From contig CAWCJL010000008.1 of assembly GCA_963795775.1 (NCBI GenBank), positions 124,001 through 188,000 of the forward strand: a stretch of 64,000 nt of DNA, written 5' to 3'. Source of the stretch: CAWCJL01 sp963795775. Its GTDB lineage: Bacteria; Acidobacteriota; Terriglobia; Terriglobales; Acidobacteriaceae. Position 1 is the stretch's first letter. Each line of letters opens with the position of its first letter. Shown here in pieces: positions 20,611 to 29,873 of the stretch. The notes beneath the pieces were generated by a model, which saw only the letters and a list, made by a program, of their open reading frames with translations, did not search any database and was not told the DNA's origin. Both the position numbers and the translations under genes were made by a program.

Positions 20611-22813
20611 ATGCGCGTTTCGTCTGCTCTCCGCTCCTTGCCCGCCTTCGCACTTGCCCTGCTTGCGGCCGCGCCGCTCTGGGCCCAGAATCCGACCGCC
20701 ACCGCCCCGGCCCCCTCCACGCCGGCGCAGACGCACCCAGGCGGCTCCCGCGAGCAGCGCCGCACCGGCCAATCCAAAAATCCAGCAGCTTCTGTCCGAG
20801 CTTGGGCGGGTCACTCCGCTCAACTCGACCGCCATTTCGCCCGACGGGACTCACCTTGCCTGGAGTGTTGCCGGCCACAAGACCGGGGCGGGCGTGTACC
20901 TGGCCGATGCCACCGGTGCGAACGCGCGCCTGCTTCCCCGCCCCAGCACCAAGAACGCCGATTGCGGCGAGGGCAGTCTCGCCTGGTCGCCCGACAGCAA
21001 GCAGCTCGCCTTCTTCTCCGATTGCGCCGATGGCAAGCAGACCGACATTTTCCTGCTCGACGCCACCCAGCCGGGCGCAGCGCCCCGCCAGCTCACCCAT
21101 CTCCACGGCAGCGTGGAGGGGCTGCAATGGTCGCCGGATGGCAAGCACCTCGGTTTCCTCTACGTGCTGAATGCGACCCGCCCCGCCGGGGCGCTCGCCG
21201 CCATGAAGCCGCCCTCCGGAGTCATCGGCGTGGAGGGGCTGGAGATTCAGCAGGTGGCGGCTGCCGATCCCGCTACCGGCCAGGTCTCCACCCTCACCCC
21301 GAGCGGCCTTCATGTGTATGAATTCGACTGGTCGCCCGATTCGCAGAAGCTGGCCTACGTGGCCGCTCCACCCCCAGGCGAAAACAATTGGTGGGTGGCC
21401 AAGCTCTACACCCAGGGCGTGTTCCTCAATGGCGCCAACAACGGCTCTTCGCCTTCCCAACTCGGCGGCCGCGCCGCTTTCGATCCGGGTGCGCTGCTCG
21501 ACCCGCATACCGTCTCGGGCCCGCTCCACGGGCTGCAAATCGCGGTGCCGCGCTGGTCGCCGGACGGCAAGCAGATCGCCTTTATCGGCGGCCTGATGAG
21601 CGATCAGGGTGCGACCGGCGGCGACATCTACACCATCTCGACAGAAGGCAATGCCAGCCCGGTGGACATTACACCCGACAGCCACATCTCCTACACCTGG
21701 CTGCAATGGCTGCCGGATGTAGCGCACCGCCACGACGCCGACGTTCTGGGAGCAAGTGCGATTGTGGATGGCCACAGCGCCTTCATGAACGTCGGCGTTC
21801 ACCAGAGTTCCGGCACCGATACCGCGGCCAGCAGCTCACAGATCTTTCAGCTTCCCGCGTCGATTGGCGACGGCCGTATGGAAATGAGCCTTTCGCTCAC
21901 CCGCGACGGCCAGCGCGCGGCCTTTATCTCCAGCTCCTATGACAAGGCGCCGGAGGTCTACACCGCCGCCCTCACCTCCGGCGCCCAGCCGCAGCAGATC
22001 ACGCACGTGAACGAGAATCTGAAGCCCGCGTGGGGGAAGGCCGAATCCGTCACCTGGGAAAACGGCGGCTTCCACGTGCAGGGCTGGCTGCTGCAGCCGG
22101 CCAACTACGATCCTGCGAAGAAGTACCCCATGATCGTGATGGTCCACGGCGGCCCTTCCTCCGCAGTCCTTCCCCGCTGGCCGGGCGTGGGCTACGGCGG
22201 CGTGCCGTTCTCGTCACTGGGCTACTTCGTGCTCTTCCCCAACCCGCGCGGCAGCTACGGCGAGGGCGAGAAGTTCACCCAGGCCAACGTCAAGGACTTC
22301 GGCTATGGCGATCTGAAAGACATCCTCGCCGGCGTCGATGCGGTCGAGAAGAAGTATCCCGTGGATGACGCGCGCCTGGGCCTGACCGGCTGGAGCTACG
22401 GCGGCTTCATGACCATGTTCGGTGTCACCCAGACCAATCGCTTTCACGCGGCGGTCGCCGGCGCCGGCATCTCCGACTGGCAGAGCTATTACGGCGAGAA
22501 CTCCATCGACCAGTGGATGATCCCGTTCTTCGGCGCATCCGTCTATGACGATCCGGCCGTCTACGCCAAGAGCTCCGCCATTGACTTCATCAAGCAGGTC
22601 AAGACACCGACCCTGGTGGTCGTCGGCGACCGCGACGGGGAGTGCCCTGCGCCGCAGTCCTTCGAGTTCTGGCACGCCCTCAAGGCCGAAGGCGTTCGCA
22701 CGGAACTCGTGGTCTACCCCGACGAGGGCCACGCCTTCCGCTCCCCGGAGCACCGTCGGGACGTGCTTGAGCGCGCCCTCGGTTGGTTCGACAAGTACCT
22801 GCCCGCGCAGTAA
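20611..22813 (+). CDS. exported S9-family prolyl oligopeptidase/DPP-like peptidase, frame break after signal peptide
   Basis: The body is an S9 serine peptidase: an N-terminal propeller of WSPDG/WSPDS repeats, then an alpha/beta hydrolase with the nucleophile elbow GWSYGG, the acid in VVGDRDGECP and the histidine in PDEGHAF. The family usually removes dipeptides or cuts short peptides after export. The signal peptide (MRVSSALRSLPAFALALLAA, ending PLWAQ) starts at an ATG at 20611 but is in a different frame from the body. The frames meet at about 20711-20740, near C runs; one extra base would explain it, because reading on gives AQT then QAAPASSAAPANPKIQ. The body frame alone has only a TTG at 20654 and no signal. 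Sequencing error or true frameshift cannot be told apart here. Confidence 0.8.
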
Positions 22814-22829
22814 AGGGCGGCAAAGCAAA

Positions 22830-22863
22830 GGGCACGGGCTGCGGTCCATCGCTACTCGTGCCC
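22830..22863. terminator. hairpin between convergent genes
   Basis: GGGCACG at 22830-22836 pairs with CGTGCCC at 22857-22863 around a 20-base loop. It lies between the stop of the S9 peptidase and the stop of the VWFA-related protein, so it may serve both strands. No long T run follows on either side. Confidence 0.35.
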
Positions 22864-22885
22864 CTGTGCCACGCTCGAACTTGAC

Positions 22886-23989
22886 TCAGGGCTGGGCGTA
22901 GTACCCCGTGCGCGTACGCGCCACAACTCCAGGCTTGTTCACGCGAACCTCCAGCGTGTGGTACTCATCCGGCCGCTCGGGATGTGCAGGCTCAAACGAT
23001 ATCTCGTAATACGCATCGGCGTCGGCCAGGCACTTGCGCAGCAGCGCCGTCACGTCGTTGTTGGAGGCCAGGGCCAGCCCACCGCTCTGTACCGCCAGCA
23101 CCTGCAATCCCAGGTTGCCCGCGCTCACCTGGTTCGGCTTGCGTACGCCCTTTAGAAACGCCTGGTAGTAGAAAGTGCGGAAGGTCGATTCTTCCGTACC
23201 CAGCGGGTTCACGCTGTAGAGCGTGATACGCGCCTTTCTCATCTGGTCCGAAAGGCTCACAATTTGCGCGAACAACTGGGTCTGCTCCCGCCGGCTCATC
23301 TGCACGTTGGGACTGGAAAGCAGCGGCCATCCGGGCGAGACCCACAGCAGCAATGTGCGCTCCGGCCGCGTCTGCCGATCGGCCACCGCCTGCTGGCGCG
23401 CAATGATCTGGCCCAGCGCGCGCAGCGAAAGATCGAAGCGCTCAGCCGCGCCGTAGAAACCGGCCGAACGGCGAATGGTGCGCAGACTGATGGCTTCCTG
23501 ATCGAGCGCCTGGCTCAACGCGTTGCCGTCGGTAGAAAACGCAGGCTGCAGCCGCGAGCCCGTATCGGTAAAGATCGCCAGCGCCATCGGGTGCGCCAGG
23601 TGCCCGCCGTTGGCGCGTAGCAGGCTGTCGATCTGTCCACGCTCATACGCAATGCTCTGGTACGACGTATTCACTGCATCGATGAGCAGGATGATCTTCA
23701 CCGGCGTGTCCTTGCCCGCAAACGCCTGGAAGGACGTGATCGGCTGCTGGCTCTTGTTGTCGAAGAGCTGGAAATCCTGTTGTTGCAGACCCGCTACCGG
23801 CGTTCCCTTTTGCGGCGCCGCCACCACGTCGAGAGTGATACGCCTCGAGGACGTCGCCTGGGCAGCGGGCGCCGTCTGCGCTGCGGGGGCCGGCTGAGCA
23901 GCAGGCCCGCTCTGTTGCGCGGAAAGCGTTGCGGTGCAAAAGGCAGAGGCGAGCAGCAGCAACAGAAACGAGCGAACAGCGGTAAACAT
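22886..23989 (-). CDS. secreted VWFA-related acidobacterial protein
   Basis: The 367-residue product has a signal peptide (SFLLLLLASAFCTATLSAQ) and an alanine/proline-rich linker. The start of the mature domain, LDVVAAPQKGTPVAGLQQQD followed by FQLFDNKSQQPI, is the usual opening of the VWFA-related domain family expanded in Acidobacteria. A von Willebrand A-like fold follows with IILLIDAVNTSY in place of a canonical DxSxS metal site, so metal binding may be lost. The closing YEISFEPAHPERPDEYH-type sequence and RTRTGYY end are also typical. The ATG at 23989 has GGGGGAA upstream. Function of the family is unknown. Confidence 0.85.
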   Translation of the reverse strand: MFTAVRSFLLLLLASAFCTATLSAQQSGPAAQPAPAAQTAPAAQATSSRRITLDVVAAPQKGTPVAGLQQQDFQLFDNKSQQPITSFQAFAGKDTPVKIILLIDAVNTSYQSIAYERGQIDSLLRANGGHLAHPMALAIFTDTGSRLQPAFSTDGNALSQALDQEAISLRTIRRSAGFYGAAERFDLSLRALGQIIARQQAVADRQTRPERTLLLWVSPGWPLLSSPNVQMSRREQTQLFAQIVSLSDQMRKARITLYSVNPLGTEESTFRTFYYQAFLKGVRKPNQVSAGNLGLQVLAVQSGGLALASNNDVTALLRKCLADADAYYEISFEPAHPERPDEYHTLEVRVNKPGVVARTRTGYYAQP

Positions 23990-24254
23990 GGATTCCCCCA
24001 TTTCGAGCAAAACCGGGCGGCTTTCCTCGCGCGCTTCCAATGCATGCACAAACAGCGCTGCATGCTTAGACGCAAGCGGAGACACAGCGGAGGCTCGCCG
24101 TGGCGCAACGGGCTCGGAGCGCCAACATCCGCGCGCTGTTCCCAGTGCCCCGGTTAGCAGCAATCCCCCTCTCTGCTTTACACTCATCTCTCAGAGACAA
24201 GCCCTATTTCTGCAGTAAGGACCGCCCGGAGTCCTCTCCTGGCGGGGAGGTTTC

Positions 24255-26618
24255 ATGCGGCGGTACTTCATCCTGGTTATCCTGTTCGTTCTCACCCTGC
24301 CCTTTGGCATCTCCGTCGTCGGCTGCGGTACCAACAAGAACGCAAATTACTGCAACGGTCTGGGCTATGGCCTGCGCTCCGACGCGGTCGCCGCTATCAA
24401 TCTGGAGCCGAAGATCAACGGCATCTCCCTTTCCTACTCGCAGACCGGACAGGTCAATCAGCCAACCGCCACCAACTGCAAAGGCGGCACGGTCGCGGTG
24501 GGCGGCTACAACTACGGCACCTCCGACATGACCCTGGCGGACATATCGCCCACCGGCGCCGTCTGCGCGGGGACCTGGAACCGCACCACCGGCGGCGGCA
24601 TCGCGCCCTTCACCACCTGCCTGCCCACCAACAAGACCGGGGTCGCGCTGGTAACGGCACAGGCCGGCGGCGTCACCAGCAACACCGTCGCTATATTCGT
24701 GCACCCGACCATTACAAATATCAGCCTCGACGTGATCAACCGGCAGACGGGGGCCGGCGGTCCGGGCGCGCAGACCGGCTGCTATTCCCAGGGCCAGACG
24801 GCCCAGCTCAGCGCGACTGCCTTCGTGGAAGGCAACAGCACCACTCCGTTCTGCGCGCCCAACAGCGGCAATCCGGCCATCCCCGACTGCAGCACCAACC
24901 TCGGGCACCTGACCTACAGCCCCGTCACTTCGGGCCTCGTCAGCATTGACCAGAACGGCGTCGCCACTGCACAGCTCCCCGGCTCTACCGTCATCAGCGC
25001 CACTATCGCGGGCACCAGCTCCAACGCCGGCTACTTCTACACCTGCCCGCCCAAGAGCATTGCCCTGACCTCGAACGGCAACACCAATATCAACATCACG
25101 CCGAACACGCCGCAGCCGCTGGTGGCCTCTGTCATCGACACGAATGGCAATCCCATTACCGGTCTGCCGCTCGCCTATACCACCACCACGCCGCAAGCCA
25201 TCACGGCGAGCTCCACAGGAGTCACCTCGACCTTTCCCAGCTCCGCGGCCGTGTACGCCGTGTGCCAGCCGCCCACCTGCAATACCTCGCCCATCAACGA
25301 GATAGGAGTCAACGGGAACGGCACACCGGTCGTCAGCAACACCGTCACTGTCACTTCGCCCGGGAACAGCAGCACCTACCTGTGGCTCGCCAGCCCGGCC
25401 TCACAGTACTTCGTGCCCGTGGACCTGACCACTGGCACCACCGGCACTGCGGTACGACTGCCCTACGTGCCCAACTCCATGGTGCTGGACCAACCCGGGA
25501 CAAACCTCTACTTCGGCAGCTACCGGGAGCTCATGGTGTTCAACGCCATCAGCAATTCGCTCACCAGGGAAGACACCTCCGTACCGGGCGTGGTGCTCGC
25601 GGTCTCGCCCGACGGCGGAACGGTACTCATCAACGACCAGGATCGCCAGGTCTTTTACCTCTACACGCCGACCACACAGACCGTGACGTCCTCTTTTGGC
25701 GGCGTCGGCCAGCGCGCCATCTTCTCACCGGACAGCACCACCCTCTACATCGCCGGGCAGAACACGCTGTACGTGCACAACAGCTTCAGCGGCTGGTCGG
25801 TCGAGCAACTCACCGGCAACACGGGCAACAGCTCCGCCACTTGCCCCTTCACGCCGGGCAATACGACCTACAACAGCTTCTGCTCCCCCGATCTCGCGCT
25901 CGCCGTTCCCTCGGTTGCGGCTTTCATCTCCGGCGCCACCACGACCGCCTACGGGTTCTGCCCGGACACCCGGCCCAACCCGGCCATCAACTACCCACAA
26001 GCCGCCGCTCTGCCCGTGACCACCGATCACCTGGCCGCCACCAATGACGGCAAGCACATCATCGGCGCCACCGCCACCCCGGCAGTGTTGACGGATTCCA
26101 CCATCGCGCTGCCCAGTGCCAACCCGGCCGCACCGGTCGGCGCCTGCCCGACGGTACCCGTTACCCAGAACGGCACAACCGTCAACAAGACGGTCGGGAT
26201 CACCATCGGCAACCCCGGGAACGCGCAGCTTTCGCTGGCGCCCTATGGCATCGGGAATGTGGACCAGGTGGTCACCGCTCCGGACTCCTCGGTTGCCTTC
26301 GTGACTTACACCTCGGCCGCCACCACGCCGCCGGCCGGCGGAGCCATCTTGCCCGCCTACCAGATCCCGGCCCAGGCTGGCGCGACCGGCACGCTGGCAA
26401 ACGTCACGCTGGCCGCTCCCGCCACAGCCCCGCTCGCCGGCATTTTCAGCCCGGACTACCAGACCTTCTTCGTGGGCACGGCCGGCGATAATGCCATCCA
26501 CCTCATCTCCACCAAGACGCTAACCGACACCAAGCAGCTCTTCCCCAAGCTCACTGACAGCAGCGGGAACCCCACGCCGGTTCGCTTCCTCGCAGTAAAG
26601 CCACGCCCGACCACATAG
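24255..26618 (+). CDS. lipoprotein with BIG-like segment and beta-propeller repeats
   Basis: The 787-residue product starts MRRYFILVILFVLTLPFGIS and reaches a lipobox-like VVGCG, so it is probably lipid-anchored. Residues about 50-380 are rich in Thr, Ser and Gly, with GVATAQLPGSTVISATIAG resembling a BIG2-type immunoglobulin-like segment. The second half carries YVTN/WD-like propeller blades (VLAVSPDGGTVLIND, AIFSPDSTTLYIAG, IFSPDYQTFFVG). This architecture is common in acidobacterial surface proteins; no enzyme motif is visible. GGGGAGG lies just before the ATG at 24255. The divergent VWFA-related gene lies 265 bases upstream. Confidence 0.82.
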   Translation: MRRYFILVILFVLTLPFGISVVGCGTNKNANYCNGLGYGLRSDAVAAINLEPKINGISLSYSQTGQVNQPTATNCKGGTVAVGGYNYGTSDMTLADISPTGAVCAGTWNRTTGGGIAPFTTCLPTNKTGVALVTAQAGGVTSNTVAIFVHPTITNISLDVINRQTGAGGPGAQTGCYSQGQTAQLSATAFVEGNSTTPFCAPNSGNPAIPDCSTNLGHLTYSPVTSGLVSIDQNGVATAQLPGSTVISATIAGTSSNAGYFYTCPPKSIALTSNGNTNINITPNTPQPLVASVIDTNGNPITGLPLAYTTTTPQAITASSTGVTSTFPSSAAVYAVCQPPTCNTSPINEIGVNGNGTPVVSNTVTVTSPGNSSTYLWLASPASQYFVPVDLTTGTTGTAVRLPYVPNSMVLDQPGTNLYFGSYRELMVFNAISNSLTREDTSVPGVVLAVSPDGGTVLINDQDRQVFYLYTPTTQTVTSSFGGVGQRAIFSPDSTTLYIAGQNTLYVHNSFSGWSVEQLTGNTGNSSATCPFTPGNTTYNSFCSPDLALAVPSVAAFISGATTTAYGFCPDTRPNPAINYPQAAALPVTTDHLAATNDGKHIIGATATPAVLTDSTIALPSANPAAPVGACPTVPVTQNGTTVNKTVGITIGNPGNAQLSLAPYGIGNVDQVVTAPDSSVAFVTYTSAATTPPAGGAILPAYQIPAQAGATGTLANVTLAAPATAPLAGIFSPDYQTFFVGTAGDNAIHLISTKTLTDTKQLFPKLTDSSGNPTPVRFLAVKPRPTT

Positions 26619-26626
26619 CCCTACCA

Positions 26627-26665
26627 TTGCGGGTAGACGCTGCCTCTCCGGCCGTCTACCCGCAA
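26627..26665 (+). terminator. 13-bp perfect hairpin after the propeller lipoprotein gene
   Basis: TTGCGGGTAGACG at 26627-26639 pairs perfectly with 26653-26665 around a 13-base loop. It begins 9 bases after the stop codon and 68 bases before the next start. The following bases lack a U tract (CGTCCGTTTAT), so it may be a weak terminator or an RNA stabiliser. Confidence 0.5.
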
Positions 26666-26732
26666 CGTCCGTTTATCCGCGCGCGTGCCGGCTCTCCCAC
26701 GCCCGTATCGACGCTTCCGCATCCCAGACCGC

Positions 26733-28112
26733 ATGATGCGTCTTGTGTTTGCGGCTGCCCTCGCCCTTTCCCTCACTGCCTGCGCGCAACAGCCTCCCGC
26801 GGCGGCCACGCCCGGCATCCGCACCAGCGGCACCGCCGCGCATCCAGACACCACGCGCAACGCCGTGCTCTTCGCCGGCGGTGACATCGGCGAACGCATC
26901 AACGCCGCCCTCGCCGACTGCAAGCAGCGGTGCACGGTCCGCGTGCCCGCCGGCGACTACAACTTCGCCACGACCATCCGCGTTCCGCTGAACGGCAACG
27001 GCGCGTATATGCTGGACATCGATCCCGGCGCCATGCTGAAGTACACCGGCGCGGGCGACGCCATCCTGGCTCCCGCCACCGGCGGCGGACGCGCCGAGCT
27101 GCTCATCACCGGCGGCCAACTCATCGGTAATCCCAAAGCGCAGTCCGGCATACACACGCTGACCCCGGCCAACAAGATCACCATCCGGAACATGACCATC
27201 GTCGCGTTCTCAAATGGCGACGCCATTCACATCGACGGTACGAACAGCGCGCTCATCCTGGACAACGACATCACCTACAACGGCGTCGGCATCCACCTCA
27301 CCGGAACCCGCTGCTCGAACGCACGCGACGCCCAGGGAGACATCCTGTGCGCGCATAACAATCCGGGTCCGGGATACGCGCCCAACGCCATCCACGTGAT
27401 CGGCAACATGATCGTGGACAACGTGCACTGGGGCGTGTGGGAAGAGTGGGCGCCTGGGGTCACGCCCGCGCTCAACAATCTCTACCTGGGAAATAACATG
27501 GAGCACAACGGGCACGAGCCGAATGGAGGCGCGATGTGGCTGGCCTACTCCTTCGCCACCCAGGTCATCAGCAACTACTTCGAAGCCTCGCCACACTACA
27601 TCTACGTGGGCGACACGCGGCAGGCGCCCGCGGTGGGCGTCTCGGTGCGCGGCAACTACTTCACCTCCGACCCCAACCAGCCCATCAGCGTGAACCTGAT
27701 CCATGCCCAGGACACCATGATCGAAGACAACTCGCAGCTCGGTTTTCCGAATAACCCCGCGCCGTGCTTCGTCGACCTCGGCCAGGAGACCGGGACTTTT
27801 CTCGGCAAGAACCACGTGCAGGCACGCAGCACCGTATGCCGCGGGGGCAAGCCCGCAACGATCTCTCCGCGCGCATACGCCTCCGCGCCCTCCATCGGTC
27901 AATTCGTCGGGCAGATCACTACCACCGCGGCCTCAGCAGATACCCTCGCCATCCCCGGGCTGACCGCCCAGGGCCACTGCGCCGCCTCTGCGGCCAATGC
28001 GCCTGCCGCGGCGCTGGGCGGTATCTGGGTGGAAGCGGGCGCGAACGCCATGGTGCTGCACCACGCAGCGCAAGCCGGCGCGAAGCTCAATGTGTTCTGC
28101 AGCTTTGAATAG
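26733..28112 (+). CDS. beta-helix repeat lipoprotein
   Basis: The 459-residue product starts MMRLVFAAALALSLTAC, a signal peptide with a lipobox, so it is probably an outer-surface or periplasmic lipoprotein. After residue 60 it reads as a right-handed parallel beta-helix of the pectate-lyase-like superfamily: GDYNFATTIRVPLNGNG, ITIRNMTIVAFSNGDAIHID, LILDNDITYNGVGIHL and further NxI/NNY turns. Carbohydrate binding or cleavage is possible from the fold but no catalytic set can be assigned. Upstream in-frame codons back to 26685 lack signal features. The small membrane protein gene follows after 11 bases. Confidence 0.82.
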   Translation: MMRLVFAAALALSLTACAQQPPAAATPGIRTSGTAAHPDTTRNAVLFAGGDIGERINAALADCKQRCTVRVPAGDYNFATTIRVPLNGNGAYMLDIDPGAMLKYTGAGDAILAPATGGGRAELLITGGQLIGNPKAQSGIHTLTPANKITIRNMTIVAFSNGDAIHIDGTNSALILDNDITYNGVGIHLTGTRCSNARDAQGDILCAHNNPGPGYAPNAIHVIGNMIVDNVHWGVWEEWAPGVTPALNNLYLGNNMEHNGHEPNGGAMWLAYSFATQVISNYFEASPHYIYVGDTRQAPAVGVSVRGNYFTSDPNQPISVNLIHAQDTMIEDNSQLGFPNNPAPCFVDLGQETGTFLGKNHVQARSTVCRGGKPATISPRAYASAPSIGQFVGQITTTAASADTLAIPGLTAQGHCAASAANAPAAALGGIWVEAGANAMVLHHAAQAGAKLNVFCSFE

Positions 28113-28123
28113 GGCGGGACGCG

Positions 28124-28453
28124 ATGAAGCCCTCGACGCCCTCTCCCGCCCGCGCCTGGCTTGCCCGGGCCACGCCGCGCATTTTCGAGCCTGCCGCAGT
28201 GGCCCTGCTCGCAGCCCTTCTGCTGCTTTGGCTGGCGGACTACGCCGTCTTCCGTTCCCGCCTCAGCCATGGGCGCGGCATGGGGACGGTGCAGGTGGAC
28301 AACTATCTCGCGGTGCCGTTAAAAAACGGCAAGGAGCAGTTCGATTTCGTCGGATCCGACCCGCAACCCTGCGTGCATGCGCTGTTTCCGCAGTCCCAGG
28401 GTGCACCCTGCTGGTACCTGGCGCGCCATCGCGATCACCGCACCAGCTTGTGA
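28124..28453 (+). CDS. small single-pass membrane protein, unknown function
   Basis: The 109-residue product has a proline-rich cytoplasmic start, one strong membrane segment (AAVALLAALLLLWLADYAVF) and a short exported domain containing DNYLAVPLKNGKEQFDF and two cysteines in a CVH...PCWYL context. I do not know a named family for it, though this kind of short protein seems familiar from acidobacterial genomes. It lies 11 bases after the beta-helix lipoprotein gene, so the two are probably co-transcribed. Confidence 0.7.
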   Translation: MKPSTPSPARAWLARATPRIFEPAAVALLAALLLLWLADYAVFRSRLSHGRGMGTVQVDNYLAVPLKNGKEQFDFVGSDPQPCVHALFPQSQGAPCWYLARHRDHRTSL

Positions 28454-28504
28454 GTTGCAGGGCAATGCGCGAAAGACGCTGCGACTGTTACATTCCGCGC
28501 ACGG

Positions 28505-28924
28505 CTACTTGCGCGAGCGTGAGATCGCGTCCAGCACCCCGTTCAGAAACTGCAGCGACTCCGGTGCGGAATACCGCTTCGCGACCTCCAGCGCCTCGTT
28601 GATCACGATCGGCACCGGTGTCCCGGGGAAGCCCAGCAACTCCGCAACGGCAATACGAAGCACATTCCGGTCTACCGCCGGCATGCGCGCGATGCGCCAG
28701 TTTGCCGAGTGCTGCTCAATCAGCGCATCGATCTCCTCTTCACGCACCGTGGCCACGCGAAACAGGTCTTCGGTAAAGCCGCGGGTCTCCGCGTCATCCT
28801 CGTCTCGCGCCTTCCAGAAGCTCTGCCGTACCTGCTCCGGCGTCTGCTTGCCCACGTCGGCCTGGAACAGCATCTGCATCGCCAGCTCACGCGATTTACG
28901 CCGCTTGCCCACCACCTGGCTCAT
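28505..28924 (-). CDS. nusB: transcription antitermination factor NusB
   Basis: NusB works with S10 in processive antitermination on rRNA operons. The 139-residue all-helical protein shows KRRKSRELAMQMLFQADVG at the N-terminus, LIEQHSANWRIARMPAVDRN, and VPIVINEALEVAKRYSAPES with the terminal FLNGVLDAI. Its ATG overlaps the ribH stop in ATGA, so it is translationally coupled to the riboflavin gene, a common pairing. Confidence 0.96.
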   Translation of the reverse strand: MSQVVGKRRKSRELAMQMLFQADVGKQTPEQVRQSFWKARDEDDAETRGFTEDLFRVATVREEEIDALIEQHSANWRIARMPAVDRNVLRIAVAELLGFPGTPVPIVINEALEVAKRYSAPESLQFLNGVLDAISRSRK

Positions 28925-29802
28925 GGCTTGTCTCCCGCCGGCGCAGAAGCGAGCTTGCGATGCATCGATACCATCTCAATTGTCGCAGCGGCTGCTTCAA
29001 ATCCCTTGTTCCCCGCCTTGATGCCCGCGCGGTTCAGCGCCTGCTCCAGCGTTTCGCACGTCAGCACGCCAAAGCCGTGCGGAATGCCGGTCTCCTGCTG
29101 GCTCTGTCCGATGCCGCGCGCCACCTCGTTATAAATGGCCTCGTAATGCGCTGTTTCGCCGCGCAGCAGGCAGCCCAGCGTGATAATGCCGTCAAAGCGT
29201 CCGCTCTCCGCCAGCTTGCGCGCTCCGGACGGAACCTCCCACGCACCGGGGACACGCACAATCTCGATATCGTCCCGCTTCGCCCCGCTGCGCAGCAGCG
29301 CATCAAGCGCGCCCTGCAGCAGCCGGTCCGTGATCACTGCATTCCACCGCGCCACCACGATGCCGAAGCGCATTCCCGCGGCGGACAAATCGCCTTCGAG
29401 TGCCAGCGGTTTGCCGCGCAACGGGTCTTCCCATTCCCAGAAAGCGATGCGCCAGCCCGGCGCCGGCTCCACCGTAAAGAGCCGCGACTTCCACGACGTC
29501 GCCGCCACATCGCTGATGGCGGCAGGCTCACGCTGCGCGCCATCCTGCTCCGCCAACCACGCCTTCGCCACGCGATGGAGGTCGTCCAGCTCGGAGGCTT
29601 CCACCAGTATTCCGGCGGGAAGATCGACCGCTCCCTCCAGCAACTCCAATTCGCCCTTCGGCGCGCCAAACGGCAGGCCACGGCTGCCCTGCCGCTCCCA
29701 TGCGCGCCCCGGCTCAAAACCGAGCGCCGCAAAAAAGCTGCCGAGCCGGGCGAACACGCCGGGCTCGCCCACCGCGTGCATGTAGGTAATTCCCTTGATC
29801 AT
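28921..29802 (-). CDS. ribH: 6,7-dimethyl-8-ribityllumazine synthase with an N-terminal VOC-like domain
   Basis: Residues about 135-293 are lumazine synthase, which condenses the butanone phosphate and the ribitylamino-pyrimidine in riboflavin synthesis. EGDLSAAGMRFGIVVARWN is the usual start of RibH, VPGAWEVPSGARKL binds phosphate, and LGCLLRGETAHYE holds the catalytic histidine. The first ~125 residues are an extra domain resembling the VOC/glyoxalase fold: ARLGSFFAALGFEPG, LELLEGAV and FTVEPAPGWRIAFWEWED. The frame is open through both parts with no stop, and the protein is 293 residues against about 155 for plain RibH. An internal TTG start for RibH alone is possible but less likely. The stop overlaps nusB. 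Confidence 0.92.
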   Translation of the reverse strand: MIKGITYMHAVGEPGVFARLGSFFAALGFEPGRAWERQGSRGLPFGAPKGELELLEGAVDLPAGILVEASELDDLHRVAKAWLAEQDGAQREPAAISDVAATSWKSRLFTVEPAPGWRIAFWEWEDPLRGKPLALEGDLSAAGMRFGIVVARWNAVITDRLLQGALDALLRSGAKRDDIEIVRVPGAWEVPSGARKLAESGRFDGIITLGCLLRGETAHYEAIYNEVARGIGQSQQETGIPHGFGVLTCETLEQALNRAGIKAGNKGFEAAAATIEMVSMHRKLASAPAGDKP

Positions 29803-29873
29803 CCTCCTCTGAATCTATCAGGCTGTCCGCCGGGCACCCCGCTGCGTCCGTTCCCAGCGCAGACTCGGCCAGA

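Noticed and set aside
20609..21802. Minus-strand open frame of about 400 codons over the S9 peptidase
   Set aside because: Antisense to the propeller domain; no recognisable family and no ribosome-binding site.
29803..29873. Possible FMN riboswitch upstream of ribH
   Set aside because: The 71-base gap is too short and lacks the conserved multi-helix core.
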